Below the pieces are notes generated by a model. It was not told the origin of the DNA and made no database searches. It saw only the letters and a program-made list of their open reading frames with translations. From Pachysolen tannophilus NRRL Y-2460 (taxonomy: Eukaryota; Ascomycota; Pichiomycetes; Alaninales; Pachysolenaceae), in the NCBI GenBank assembly GCA_001661245.1, contig KV454013.1, positions 1,581,781 to 1,611,665 on the forward strand: DNA of 29,885 nucleotides. Reading direction: 5' to 3'. Within the stretch, counting starts at the first letter, position 1. Each line of letters starts with the position of its first letter. The position numbers and the translations under genes are program-made. Below are positions 9,130 through 18,921 of the stretch, piece after piece.

Positions 9130-11883
9130 ATGGCAGGGGCAGCTAGTGAGAATCCATTTGCTTTTGAAATAAACCCTCCAATACCAATGACAAGTACATC
9201 GAGATCATCTACTCCTTCGTTACAATATTGCTCTAAAACGGTTGATGATGTTGTTAGTGAGTTAACTACTGATTTAAGTAAAGGATTGACCAACACACTG
9301 GATATTACTTATAGAAGGTCGATTTATGGGATTAATGAGCTTACACATGATGATGATGAAAATTTAGTATTGAAATTTTTTGCAACTTTTTATGGTGATC
9401 CATTAATTTTATTATTGGTTGGATCTGCAGTGATAAGTTTTGTAATGGGTAATATTGATGATGCTATTAGTATTACAGTAGCGGTATTTATTGTTGTTAC
9501 AGTTGGATTTGTTCAAGAATATAGATCTGAAAAATCTTTGGACGCGTTAACAAAGTTGGTACCTGCTGAGGCTCATTTGACTAGAAATGGCTTAACAGAA
9601 ACTGTTTTGGCTTCGATGTTAGTTCCAGGTGATTTGGTCCATTTTTCTGTTGGTGATAGAGTTCCAGCAGATGTTAGGTTAGTTGAGGCAGTTCATTTGG
9701 CTATTGATGAAAGTAATTTAACAGGTGAATTGAATCCGGTTCATAAATCAGTTGAACCATTGGATGAAAATAAAGGAAATAGTATAAGTGATAGAGCTTC
9801 AATAGCTTTTATGGGGACTTTGGTTAGAGATGGCCATGGAACTGGTATCGTTATTGGAACTGGTCATAATACTGCATTTGGACAAGTTTTTGAAATGTTA
9901 TCGGATATTGAAAAACCAAAAACCCCATTACAACATTCTATGGATAAATTGGGTAAAGATTTATCATTATATAGTTTTGTTATCATTGGTATAATATGTC
10001 TTATTGGTGTCATTCAAGGTAGATCTTGGCTTGATATGTTTCAAATCTCCGTGTCTCTTGCAGTTGCAGCTATCCCAGAAGGTTTACCAATTATTGTCAC
10101 AGTAACTTTAGCATTAGGTGTCTTAAGAATGGCTAAAAAAAGAGCTATTGTTAAGAGATTACCAAGTGTTGAAACTTTGGGTTCTGTTAATGTTATATGT
10201 TCTGATAAAACAGGTACTTTGACTCAAAATCATATGACAGCTTCAAAATTATGGACACCTTCAATGAATGATAATTATTTAATTCTTGATAAAAATAGTA
10301 CTCATAGTGGAGAATTAACAGCTGACATTAGAACAGTATTAGAAGTTGGTAATATTTGTAATAATGCAAGGTTTTCCACTGAAAAGGATAAATTTGTTGG
10401 TAACCCTACTGATATAGCATTAGTTGAAGCATTATCACAATTTCAATTAGAAGATATTAGAGGTACAAGACAAAGACTTAATGAATTACCTTTTAGTTCT
10501 ACCAGAAAATATATGGCTGTTACATCACATCAAGGAGATATTTCCAAATCTGAAGTGTTTGCTAAAGGAGCTGTGGAAAGAATTTTAAAACTTTCCAATA
10601 CTTTTATTAATCAAAATGGAACTACACAGAAATTAACTGAAGAAAATAGAAAATTTATAATTGAAATGTCAAACGTCTTGGCACTAGATGGATTACGTAT
10701 CCTTGCTTTTGCTAAAGGTAAAGGATCTTTTGAAGATGGAGTAGAACCTTCAGGTTTATCATTCTGTGGGTTAATGGGTATCAGCGATCCTCCAAGACCA
10801 TCAGTTAGCAAATCAATTGCTAAATTAATCAAAGGAGGTGTTCATGTCATTATGATTACAGGTGATTCAGAATCAACAGCGGTAAACATCGCCAAGAGTA
10901 TTGGAATGCCAATTAATGATGTTTCAAAATCTGTCATGATTGGTGAAAAATTGGATCAAATGAGCGAAGAAGCTATTTCCGAGGCCATTCAATTTGTTAG
11001 TATATTTGCAAGAACTTCTCCTGAACATAAAGTGTCTATTGTTAAAGCATTACAAAGACGTGGTGATATAGTAGCAATGACTGGTGATGGTGTGAACGAT
11101 GCACCTGCTTTAAAATTAGCAGATATTGGTATTTCTATGGGTAACATGGGTACTGATGTTGCAAAAGAAGCCGCAGATATGGTCTTAACAGATGATGATT
11201 TTTCGACAATATTGAGTGCTATACAAGAGGGGAAAGGTATTTTCTATAATATCCAAAACTTTTTAACATTCCAATTATCCACATCAATTGCTGCTCTCTC
11301 ATTGATTGCAATTAGTACTTTCTTAAAATTACCAAATCCACTTAATCCAATGCAAATTTTATGGATCAACATATTGATGGATGGTCCTCCTGCACAATCT
11401 TTAGGTGTGGAGCCAGTTGATGAAGAAGTCATGAATAGACCTCCAAGATCACGCCAAGACAAAATCTTGACTTTAGCATTATTAAAAAGATGTGTAAGAT
11501 CTGCATTGATTATAGTATTCGGTACCATTTTTTGTTATGTCAGAGAAATTAAAGACAATGTTATTACTTCGAGAGATACCACAATGACTTTTACATGTTT
11601 TGTCTTCTTTGATATGTTCAACGCACTAACTTGCCGTAATAACACTAAATCCATTTTCTCGTTAGGTTTGGAAAACAGTTTTTTCAATTTGGCTGTTGGA
11701 TGTAGTCTATTAGCACAAATGGCTGTTATTTATGTGGGGTTTTTGCAAAGAATTTTCCAAACAGAAGCATTGAGCTTCCATGATATTTTGTTTTTACTAT
11801 GCATTAGTTCATCAGTTTTCTGGATTGATGAAGCTTTCAAATATTATAAAAGATATAACATGCAATTTCAATCTTCAGTTTAA
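9130..11883 (+). CDS. PMR1: Golgi Ca2+/Mn2+-transporting P-type ATPase Pmr1
   Basis: Type IIA (SPCA) P-type ATPase of 917 aa that pumps Ca2+ and Mn2+ from cytosol into the Golgi, supporting glycosylation and Mn detoxification. Start: the frame extends to a TTG at 9112, but the first ATG is at 9130. Seen: actuator motif SNLTGE; membrane helix 4 with PEGLP (residues 316-320); phosphorylation motif DKTGT with Asp359; nucleotide-binding KGA; hinge TGDGVNDAPALK (Asp653, Asp657); and helix 6 NILMDGPPAQS with Asn747, Asp751 and Gln756. In yeast Pmr1 the matching Asn and Asp bind the ion and the Gln governs Mn2+ selection. Sequence identity to S. cerevisiae Pmr1 is high along the whole length. It lies tail to tail with SPF1. 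All catalytic residues are present. Confidence 0.98.
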   Translation: MAGAASENPFAFEINPPIPMTSTSRSSTPSLQYCSKTVDDVVSELTTDLSKGLTNTLDITYRRSIYGINELTHDDDENLVLKFFATFYGDPLILLLVGSAVISFVMGNIDDAISITVAVFIVVTVGFVQEYRSEKSLDALTKLVPAEAHLTRNGLTETVLASMLVPGDLVHFSVGDRVPADVRLVEAVHLAIDESNLTGELNPVHKSVEPLDENKGNSISDRASIAFMGTLVRDGHGTGIVIGTGHNTAFGQVFEMLSDIEKPKTPLQHSMDKLGKDLSLYSFVIIGIICLIGVIQGRSWLDMFQISVSLAVAAIPEGLPIIVTVTLALGVLRMAKKRAIVKRLPSVETLGSVNVICSDKTGTLTQNHMTASKLWTPSMNDNYLILDKNSTHSGELTADIRTVLEVGNICNNARFSTEKDKFVGNPTDIALVEALSQFQLEDIRGTRQRLNELPFSSTRKYMAVTSHQGDISKSEVFAKGAVERILKLSNTFINQNGTTQKLTEENRKFIIEMSNVLALDGLRILAFAKGKGSFEDGVEPSGLSFCGLMGISDPPRPSVSKSIAKLIKGGVHVIMITGDSESTAVNIAKSIGMPINDVSKSVMIGEKLDQMSEEAISEAIQFVSIFARTSPEHKVSIVKALQRRGDIVAMTGDGVNDAPALKLADIGISMGNMGTDVAKEAADMVLTDDDFSTILSAIQEGKGIFYNIQNFLTFQLSTSIAALSLIAISTFLKLPNPLNPMQILWINILMDGPPAQSLGVEPVDEEVMNRPPRSRQDKILTLALLKRCVRSALIIVFGTIFCYVREIKDNVITSRDTTMTFTCFVFFDMFNALTCRNNTKSIFSLGLENSFFNLAVGCSLLAQMAVIYVGFLQRIFQTEALSFHDILFLLCISSSVFWIDEAFKYYKRYNMQFQSSV

Positions 11884-12356
11884 AAGGTCTTTATATATGT
11901 GGTAATAGGCGATTTTGACTTATTTTTAATTCCATCTTTCACATTCTTCTTTTTAATTTTTATTCCACTTTTTTTGTTTCAGCCTCTTCAAAGGTGAACT
12001 TATCCCCTCCTCCAACTGCTATTTATATAGAGTCCATGCTACCTTTGTATATTTTTGTATATGTATAAAGTTTTTAAGAAGTTTCAAAAAAAAAAAAACC
12101 AAAGAAAAGGTATGCTACTCTTTTTCAATTATATCACCTGTAAGTATTCAATAATATATAACTTTATTCTTTAAATAGAAATGAAAGATTCAAACCAAAA
12201 ACAGAAGTGAAAACATCAAAGTCAAAATCAAAAAATTTTTAACAATAAAAGAACTAAATATCAAACTCTCCTTCTCTCTCAAAAACATACTTCTTCTTCA
12301 ACTATATATATATATATATATATTTAATTACATAATTGTGTATAATTCTCTTATAA
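11884..12356. other. Convergent 3' region of PMR1 and SPF1
   Basis: AT-rich shared terminator region with a TA microsatellite (12303-12323) and T/A tracts suited to polyadenylation of both converging genes. No ORF or structured RNA is evident. Confidence 0.65.
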
Positions 12357-15300
12357 CTAGTCACGAATGGCAATATCAGCTGCCTTTGAATCCATAAAAT
12401 TATATTTCAAGACAATTTCAATCAACCATGTAACACCTAAATCCAATAATAAACATGAAGTCAACTTGACTTTGAATTCAGTGTCCATTGGAACCAATTT
12501 CATTGCTTCATTCAATCCAGGCATAAATTCAGTAGAACCCGCAAAGGCTAACAGAGCAACACTTGTTAATCCATAGTACATACCTTTGTTGTCCATGATG
12601 CTTTCTCTAAAAGGTAAACCTTGATAATTAACTGCAAATGTAGATACTTGTTGTGCTAACTGCAATAAAAAGATTGCTGTGTTCAATAAAGAAGGCAGAA
12701 ACTCTTTTTCCAAATCTAATTGTGGTTCTCTTGGTTCTAACATGTAAACTTCTTTAGTGATATAAACCAATGTAACGATATGAACAGCAAATTGTCCCAA
12801 AATTGAACCCATGATGTATATATTGAAAATTCCAGGTTGTGGTCTCTGTTTGGACAATTTTTCAATTGGTCTACCACGGGAAATCGACAAGAAACAAATA
12901 CTCAACAAAATACCACTTACTGTGGCCTGGCCGTCTCCAAACTTAATACCTGCTAAGTACAATACTGATAAAGAATATGCAGAAATCAAACAGTTCAAAG
13001 CTAAAATCTTATACATTTGGATGGTACTGACTAAAGCACAACGACCTTGTCTAATAACATGAGTAACTGCAGAAACGTCAGCTAACTTAGAAGTAAAAGG
13101 CGCAGCAACAGAAGCATCACCTAATTTTAAAGCAGGAGCCTCGTTATCATCTTCGACTTCATTCAATGAGCCCATTAACTTCAGTGCCAAATCATTAGCT
13201 CCTTGTTGTCCATTTGGATTATTAGAGGTAGCTGTATAGTTAGCAATAGCAACAGCCTTTTTCATATCTTCGGTTACAGTCAACCCTTGCTTTTCCATTG
13301 CCTTTAAGTAGTGAGGGTTTGAAGGACCAGGAGGATAGAGATGAGCAATGGCCAGTGGAACTTTTGGTTCTGGTTGGTTCCATCTCTTCATCATATCACA
13401 CTGCTTGTTATATACTGAAACAAGGCTGTCAATTTTTCTTTGTTCTTGTAACTTCTTTAATCCATCTTGTGTTCCGTTCAACAAAGCAATACCGACATGT
13501 GCCTGTTTTAAAGCACCAACATCATTTGTACCATCACCACACATTAATGTTCTATATCCAAGGTCCTTCAACGAATTCAAGATAAATTCTTTTTGTGCTG
13601 GAGAGACTCTAGCATAGATCCAAGTATATCTGATCAACTGTAAGATTTGGTCATGGTTCATCAATTTAGCTAATGCATAACCTGTAATACAAATATCATA
13701 CTTGTGGAAAAATGACTTTTGGATGGTATCTTTAGAAGAATCAAATGGGATTATGGTAGTTTCTTCGACATTTCTCCAAACCAAATCATGCTCGAAACCA
13801 TGATGTTCTTCTGGGAGATCTAATATCAAAACCTCTTTATCAACAATTGCGACTTCTTTAGCAACATGAACGGCAGTTAAAGGATTGTCACCAGTAATCA
13901 TAATACAACGATGAGAAGATTCATTAAGCATTTTCACGGTTTCAACAGCATCTTTTTTCAATGGACAGTGGAAAATCATGAATCCACCAAAGATCAAATT
14001 ACTTTCAACTTCTTCTCTGGTAATCTTGTTAACTCTTGAAGGAGAAATATTATTTTCCAAATATTTGTAAGCTAAGGCCAAGACTCTTGATCCGGATCTT
14101 GTGAAAGATTTAAAACAATCTTCATAGTTTTCAGGGATATTATCTAACATTGATTTAATGGTCTCAGGAGCACCTTTGACTGCTACTAAAGTTTTACCAT
14201 TATGTGTGGCGATTGAACTAGATCTTTTCAAAGCAGAACTGAATTGAAATCTTCTCAAAATCTTAATTTTTTCTTCCTTCTTACCTACTGTTCTAATAAC
14301 AGTATCCTTTTCAGAAACGTTCCAACGAGCTGCTTTTAAAGTTGCCTTTTCCATTGGATCACCAACAACTTGGCCATCATCTAATTTTACCAAAGCATGA
14401 CAGGCTCCCAAAATGTAATTAGACTCCTGTGGAGCCAGCTCACAGGATGTTAAACTTCTAATATCAGAGTGATCAAATCCGGCCAAACCTTCGAAAACCA
14501 AATCTTCTCCGGTTAAAGTACCAGTTTTATCGAAACAACAAACATCGATTCTACCAGCAAACGGGATCCTGAAGGGTTCAGTACAATAAATGTAGTGCTT
14601 ACTCAAAGCAGCCAATGACGAGTTAACTGCCATTGTCAATTCCATTGGTAATTCTGGAGGTACAACAGAGGTCAATATGATAATACAATCAAGAATCAAC
14701 TTTGATTGAATTCTACCCATCTTTGAACCTTCAACCCAAACGTACCAGGATGCAACAATGGCGAAAACCAATAAGAATAAGAGGAAAAACATTGCTTCTT
14801 TATTCCCAACATTGACTCTTTCACTTGAATAGATCATTACACGAACCAAAGAACCTTGTGAGGTTTCAAAACCAGTCTTTGTGATGATTGCCAAAGCCCC
14901 ATTATCTGGAGCCAACGGAATTGAAGGGTCAGAAGGAGGAGAAACTTTCAAGCACATAGTACCACCATGTAAGACAGAATTTTTATCTAAACCATCAGGT
15001 TGAAATTCATCTTCACCTGGTCTTAATTTGATCGATTCCTTCAATAAAGGTGTTGATTCACCAGACAACATTGCTTCATTGACAATACAATCACCATCGA
15101 CTAATAATAAATCACAAGGTAATGCTGACTCTTCTTTTGTTCTAGTAATTGATACGAGATCACCAGGTAAGAGTTCATCAGAAGAAATTTGAAACCATTG
15201 AGAATCACGATAAACATACATGTCATATGGTTTAATACCCATACTTTGGAATTCAGTCATTGTAGACCTACGTTGCCAAACAGTAGTACATTCAAATGAA

Positions 15301-15998
15301 ATCAACATAAACAGAGTGAAAAGTGAATAGTACCAAAATTCGTCCATACACCATAATGCCACTGAAAAAAGCTGGAAAACGAAAAAAGGTGCTACAGCAT
15401 GTTCTTTAAATAATTCCAAAAAAGTTGGAATTGGAATATCAAACTTATTCTTACCATAAGTTCTTTGTAATTGTAAAATTTCTTGATGATTACTTGAAGA
15501 AAGTCCTTTTGAATTTTGGAAAACTTTCAACTTTGGTTTTTTATCAACGGTGAAAACTGGTGGTGAAAATACTCCTTCCTCTGAATCCCACAAATGTCTT
15601 CTCTTTTGGTAAACAAATGAAACTTGTTTCACACCACCTTCAAATGAAAATCTATTAATTTCAACAATTGCACCAACACCTGAATTTGGTGCAGGTGTTA
15701 TCTTGATATGTGTTGCCTCATCAATTGAATTAACCTTGATATAGTTGAACTTTGCATCTATATTAATATTCCAATGAGGCATCAACCACGTTAAAGCATG
15801 ACATGAAAACAAAGCACACAAGTAAACAAATGTCCATTCTTTACCAACAATATATTGTTCATAATGAGTTGTATAAATTCTTAAAAAAACAGCATAAATG
15901 AAAATCCACGGCGCAACATAATACCTCGAAATCAACGACTTAGGTATCAATAACTCAGCACCTTGAATGGTTGGATTATTGATAAACTCAGATACCAT
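12357..15998 (-). CDS. SPF1: ER P5A-type ATPase Spf1 (Cod1)
   Basis: P5A P-type ATPase of the endoplasmic reticulum, 1213 aa. The family extracts mistargeted or misinserted transmembrane segments from the ER membrane and affects ER ion and sterol balance. The frame extends to a TTG at 16016; the ATG at 15998 gives MVSEFINNP, which lines up with the S. cerevisiae N-terminus. Seen: paired N-terminal hydrophobic helices; actuator AMLSGESTP; the P5A-specific PPELPMEL in membrane helix 4; DKTGTLTGED with phosphorylated Asp490; FSSALKRS and KGAPE; TGDNPLTAVH; and GDGTNDVGALK. A less conserved loop after the catalytic core is followed by the C-terminal helices. CTG codons 882 and 1149 sit where I recall Glu and Gly in S. 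cerevisiae, which fits Ser better than Leu. No damage is seen. Confidence 0.98.
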   Translation of the reverse strand: MVSEFINNPTIQGAELLIPKSLISRYYVAPWIFIYAVFLRIYTTHYEQYIVGKEWTFVYLCALFSCHALTWLMPHWNINIDAKFNYIKVNSIDEATHIKITPAPNSGVGAIVEINRFSFEGGVKQVSFVYQKRRHLWDSEEGVFSPPVFTVDKKPKLKVFQNSKGLSSSNHQEILQLQRTYGKNKFDIPIPTFLELFKEHAVAPFFVFQLFSVALWCMDEFWYYSLFTLFMLISFECTTVWQRRSTMTEFQSMGIKPYDMYVYRDSQWFQISSDELLPGDLVSITRTKEESALPCDLLLVDGDCIVNEAMLSGESTPLLKESIKLRPGEDEFQPDGLDKNSVLHGGTMCLKVSPPSDPSIPLAPDNGALAIITKTGFETSQGSLVRVMIYSSERVNVGNKEAMFFLLFLLVFAIVASWYVWVEGSKMGRIQSKLILDCIIILTSVVPPELPMELTMAVNSSLAALSKHYIYCTEPFRIPFAGRIDVCCFDKTGTLTGEDLVFEGLAGFDHSDIRSLTSCELAPQESNYILGACHALVKLDDGQVVGDPMEKATLKAARWNVSEKDTVIRTVGKKEEKIKILRRFQFSSALKRSSSIATHNGKTLVAVKGAPETIKSMLDNIPENYEDCFKSFTRSGSRVLALAYKYLENNISPSRVNKITREEVESNLIFGGFMIFHCPLKKDAVETVKMLNESSHRCIMITGDNPLTAVHVAKEVAIVDKEVLILDLPEEHHGFEHDLVWRNVEETTIIPFDSSKDTIQKSFFHKYDICITGYALAKLMNHDQILQLIRYTWIYARVSPAQKEFILNSLKDLGYRTLMCGDGTNDVGALKQAHVGIALLNGTQDGLKKLQEQRKIDSLVSVYNKQCDMMKRWNQPEPKVPLAIAHLYPPGPSNPHYLKAMEKQGLTVTEDMKKAVAIANYTATSNNPNGQQGANDLALKLMGSLNEVEDDNEAPALKLGDASVAAPFTSKLADVSAVTHVIRQGRCALVSTIQMYKILALNCLISAYSLSVLYLAGIKFGDGQATVSGILLSICFLSISRGRPIEKLSKQRPQPGIFNIYIMGSILGQFAVHIVTLVYITKEVYMLEPREPQLDLEKEFLPSLLNTAIFLLQLAQQVSTFAVNYQGLPFRESIMDNKGMYYGLTSVALLAFAGSTEFMPGLNEAMKLVPMDTEFKVKLTSCLLLDLGVTWLIEIVLKYNFMDSKAADIAIRD

Positions 15999-16193
15999 AC
16001 TCAATCGATAGATCAAAATGGTTTAATATCTATTAACTGATATTAAATAAATAATATATTAAAAGTGTTTTAGCTTTCTACACATATTTACAATTAAAAT
16101 ACACCTTTTTTTTTGCCCATTCTATTTATTATGAAGTCGTTGAAAAATTTTATTTTTAAATTTTTTTTAAAAATATTTTTTTCTTCTTTTTTT

Positions 16194-16258
16194 GGCCGCG
16201 CTCCCGGCAAAACAGGCGGAGACGTGTAAATATTTAGGCGGGACACTGGGCTGGGCGG
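16194..16258. repeat. GC-rich intergenic island 2
   Basis: Contains CCGGC-AAAACAGGCGG (16204-16219), which matches 14 of 16 bases at 17824-17839 on the other side of SUA5, and TAGGCGGGACACT (16235-16247), shared with island 1 apart from one base. It stands out against the T-rich sequence next to it. Confidence 0.65.
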
Positions 16259-16348
16259 GCAGTACAACTGGTGGCAATACAATTGGAGGCAATACAACTA
16301 GCTGTGATACAGCTGGTGGTGGGAACACTGATGGCGATACAGCTGGAT
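16259..16348. repeat. 15-base minisatellite, six units
   Basis: Six diverged 15-base units, for example gcaatacaattggag and gtgatacagctggtg, abut GC island 2. Because 15 is a multiple of three, several frames stay open across it, but no start and context support a protein. Confidence 0.75.
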
Positions 16349-16368
16349 GTGTAGATGTAGGTGAAAAA

Positions 16369-17568
16369 CTAGGCAAAAGAGTCTTCTGTGTGATTGCCGA
16401 CTATGGTTTCTGAGGCGGCTTTGGACAATCTATTCATGACGGCTAAACCTTCATCGTTGACTGGAATTGCTTCTACAAATATGTAATCGACTTTGTCCTG
16501 TTCATCAACTTCTCTTAATAGTTTAAACAAGTTTGTGCTTACTTGAGCAGGTGTAGAACCAAGATTTTTAACTATGATATTTTCTTTATTTGAGAAATTT
16601 TTAAATTTAAAACTTTTCAAAATTGCAATTTTGCTATTTTGTAAATTATTATTTTTAATATAATTTTCAATTTCTTTAATTCCATCTCCACATTTTTCAA
16701 ATAATACAACTTTTGCAGTAGGAGAATAATGTTTGTACTTCATTCCAGGGGTTCTAACTGGTTCTGATTTACCTGCCGTCTTGGTAGCAATGACTATATT
16801 TTGCCATTTTAAACCACCATATTTTTTAATTTCTTCTAAAGAAACACCTCCAGGTCTTAATAACATAGGAGGATCACATAAACCATCAATTACAGTACTC
16901 TCAACACCAACGGTACAAGGTCCACCATCTAAAATTATAGGGATTTTCCCATGTAAGTCATGATAAACATGTTGTGCAGTTGTTGGTGAAGGTCTTGTAG
17001 ACAGGTTTGCTGATGGAGCGGCAATTGGAGTATCACTAATAGCAATCAACAGTCTTGCAATGGGATGAGATGGCATTCTTACTGCAAATGTAGGTTGATT
17101 TGCAGTTGTTAATTTTGAAATTGGACAATTTTCCAGAACTGGTAATAAGATACTTAATGGTCCTGGCCAAAATTTTTCAATTAATGGTTTATAAATATCA
17201 GGGATAACTTCATTATCACCTAATATTTTCCTTTTGAGTTGATTTATAGATGAGATATGAGTTATAAGTGGGTTATCTGCTGGTCTATTTTTCGCTTTAT
17301 ATATTGATTTGACACTTTCATCATTTAACGAAGACCCACCAAGACCATAAACCGTTTCTGTTGGGAAACCAACAACTTCATTTGTATCTTGTAAAATCTT
17401 AGCAGCCTCTTTTAAATTCTCCAAAGTTTCTTTATCAGTTATTTCAGGCAAATCCTGACCTGGTTTGAAAAAAATTGATTCTTTATTAACTTGTAGCACT
17501 TTTGTATTAAAACTAGAATTTAAATATGAATTTGAACTTGGAAATGCAGATGCAGCTGCAGATGACAT
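16369..17568 (-). CDS. SUA5: Threonylcarbamoyl-AMP synthase Sua5
   Basis: Makes threonylcarbamoyl-AMP from threonine, bicarbonate and ATP, the first step of t6A formation at position 37 of ANN-decoding tRNAs. 399 aa from the first ATG (17568), near the usual yeast length. Seen: a YrdC domain (about 40-250) with [11 protein letters not shown], the substrate motif [43 protein letters not shown] and [12 protein letters not shown]; then the linker with [12 protein letters not shown]; then the smaller Sua5 domain ending in [13 protein letters not shown]. The reading frame stays open upstream to a TAA at 17710-17712 with no ATG but many basic residues. This may be a non-AUG mitochondrial leader (see findings). 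Codon CTG at 17136 lies in a loop where Ser or Leu would fit. Confidence 0.97.
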   Translation of the reverse strand: MSSAAASAFPSSNSYLNSSFNTKVLQVNKESIFFKPGQDLPEITDKETLENLKEAAKILQDTNEVVGFPTETVYGLGGSSLNDESVKSIYKAKNRPADNPLITHISSINQLKRKILGDNEVIPDIYKPLIEKFWPGPLSILLPVLENCPISKLTTANQPTFAVRMPSHPIARLLIAISDTPIAAPSANLSTRPSPTTAQHVYHDLHGKIPIILDGGPCTVGVESTVIDGLCDPPMLLRPGGVSLEEIKKYGGLKWQNIVIATKTAGKSEPVRTPGMKYKHYSPTAKVVLFEKCGDGIKEIENYIKNNNLQNSKIAILKSFKFKNFSNKENIIVKNLGSTPAQVSTNLFKLLREVDEQDKVDYIFVEAIPVNDEGLAVMNRLSKAASETIVGNHTEDSFA

Positions 17569-18318
17569 CTTTGCCAATAATTCAATTTTTTTAAATCGGA
17601 ATCCAACAAGTTCTAATGATGATAAAGCTACCACCAGCTTTTCTTTTGATCTGAACCTAAGATGAGTAATCGTTTTCGAAATTTTTAAAGAATCAGAAAA
17701 ATATAATCTTTAGTATGATGATATTAATTGAATTTATTTTTTTGAAAAGTTTTTTAAACCTATTTTCAATTGGGATGGTACTGGATCATTAGTGTTTGAA
17801 AGATAAAACTGGCGGGCGGGCTGCCGGCTGAACAGGCGGGTAAACTGGGCGGGGCCGCTGCCCTTTACAACAAGCCAGAAAGTGCGATCAATCCAGCCAC
17901 AATCTAGCCCCAGTATGCTTATAAAAAAAAAAAAAATCCTACACCACTTACACCACTTACACCACTTGTGTCTTAGCTTCTGACACGGGCTGTCGGAGTT
18001 TAAAGACATTTCTTCTCCATCTCCATTGGGATTTCCGGAAACAATTTTTTAATTTTTAATTTTTTATTTAATTTTTCTTCCGCTCTTTTTTTTCTCTTCT
18101 CCTCCTCCTCCTCCTTCTCCCACTATTGACACGTAAAACGGCTTATTCTTTTTTTTTTTCTTTCCGTTTTCTTCAATTTTTGGATTTTTTTCTTTACGTT
18201 TTTGAAGTTGAACAGCAAAATTCGTTGGCAGATAAAACAATTTTAATGAACTTTCCCTTTGGGTAAAGGTAAAAATTCCAGTTTAATAATAAAATAAATA
18301 GTATATTAAAATAATTAA

Positions 18319-18352
<34 letters not shown>

Positions 18353-18615
18353 GTATCAATCTAATTGAAAATATTGAATTGCATATTGCTGCTTTGTTTT
18401 AAACGATTTGATCATTTTTAGCATAGTTTTGGAAAAAGTAGCAGAAAGGAAAAAAAAAATAAAAATTGAATTTTACTAATATTTTAAATATATATATATA
18501 TATATTTATATATTACAGCAAATTGAATTAATTAATCAATCAATCAATAGTTAAATATTTTTTTTATTATTTTTAATATTTTTAATATTAGAGAAAAGAA
18601 AATTATTTCATCATA
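17569..18615. other. Divergent promoter region SUA5 / SEC4
   Basis: About 1 kb. Nearest SUA5 (17569-17709) is the open in-frame extension. Then come GC island 3 (17809-17898), a short TTACACCAC repeat (17941-17967), a CT-rich tract (18070-18125) and AT microsatellites (18319-18353, 18488-18506). A T-rich leader ends at the SEC4 start. No independent gene is seen. Confidence 0.65.
17809..17898. repeat. GC-rich intergenic island 3
   Basis: Rich in GGCGGGC, with CCGGCTGAACAGGCGG at 17824-17839 repeating the block at 16204-16219. CAGGCGGGT here is also found inverted at 21821-21829. Together these point to a small dispersed repeat family. Confidence 0.6.
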
Positions 18616-18921
18616 ATGGCTGCCAGAGCTCCTTCTAGATCATATGATATGATCATGAAACTTTTATTGGTTGGTGATTCAGGTATGTATAATTAATTAT
18701 ATTTAGTTGGCTTGAACTGAATTAAAAATTTAAAATATGAATATTTTTTTTGTTTTTTATATGTATACTAATTAATTTTTAATTATTAAAAAAAATTTTT
18801 TTATTTTTATTTTCTTTAGGTGTTGGTAAATCATGTTTATTATTGAGGTTTGTTGAAGATAAGTTTAATCCATCTTTTATTACAACAATTGGTATAGATT
18901 TCAAGATTAGAACAATTGAAA
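18616..18921 (+). CDS. SEC4: Rab GTPase Sec4, 5' part (remainder in sequence gap)
   Basis: Rab-family GTPase that brings secretory vesicles to the plasma membrane through the exocyst. Exon 1 is 18616-18682 and exon 2 starts at 18820 and runs into the gap at 18922. Spliced, it begins [19 protein letters not shown], followed by P-loop [21 protein letters not shown], and switch I with [10 protein letters not shown], which is the Sec4/Rab8 effector signature rather than Ypt1. Residues 1-56 are visible. The missing switch II, NKxD and prenylated C-terminus would need about 470 bases, which fits the 494-base gap, so the whole gene may lie here. Sec4 rather than another Rab8-like protein is the best call because of near identity to yeast Sec4 in this part. 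Confidence 0.93.
18683..18819 (+). other. Spliceosomal intron in SEC4
   Basis: 137 bases: 5' site GTATGT, branch point TACTAAT (18766-18772), a T-rich stretch, and 3' AG at 18818-18819. It is phase 1 and splits the Gly codon of the P-loop between GDSG and VGKS. Joining the exons restores the universal GDSGVGKS motif, so the boundaries are secure. It is the only intron I can demonstrate in the window. Confidence 0.95.

Larger units (their letters stand above)
15999..16368. other. SPF1 promoter / SUA5 3' region
   Basis: Both flanking genes are on the minus strand. The SPF1-proximal half is AT-rich with T tracts. The SUA5-proximal half is a GC-rich island (16194-16258) that runs into a 15-base minisatellite (16259-16348), ending about 20 bases from the SUA5 stop codon. 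Open frames crossing the minisatellite come from its 15-base period and are not called. Confidence 0.65.

Noticed and set aside
13298-13617. Plus-strand frames inside SPF1
   Set aside because: Antisense shadows of a strongly conserved gene.
16192-16413. 73-codon plus-strand Gly/Thr-rich frame
   Set aside because: Comes from the 15-base minisatellite and overlaps the SUA5 coding end on the other strand.
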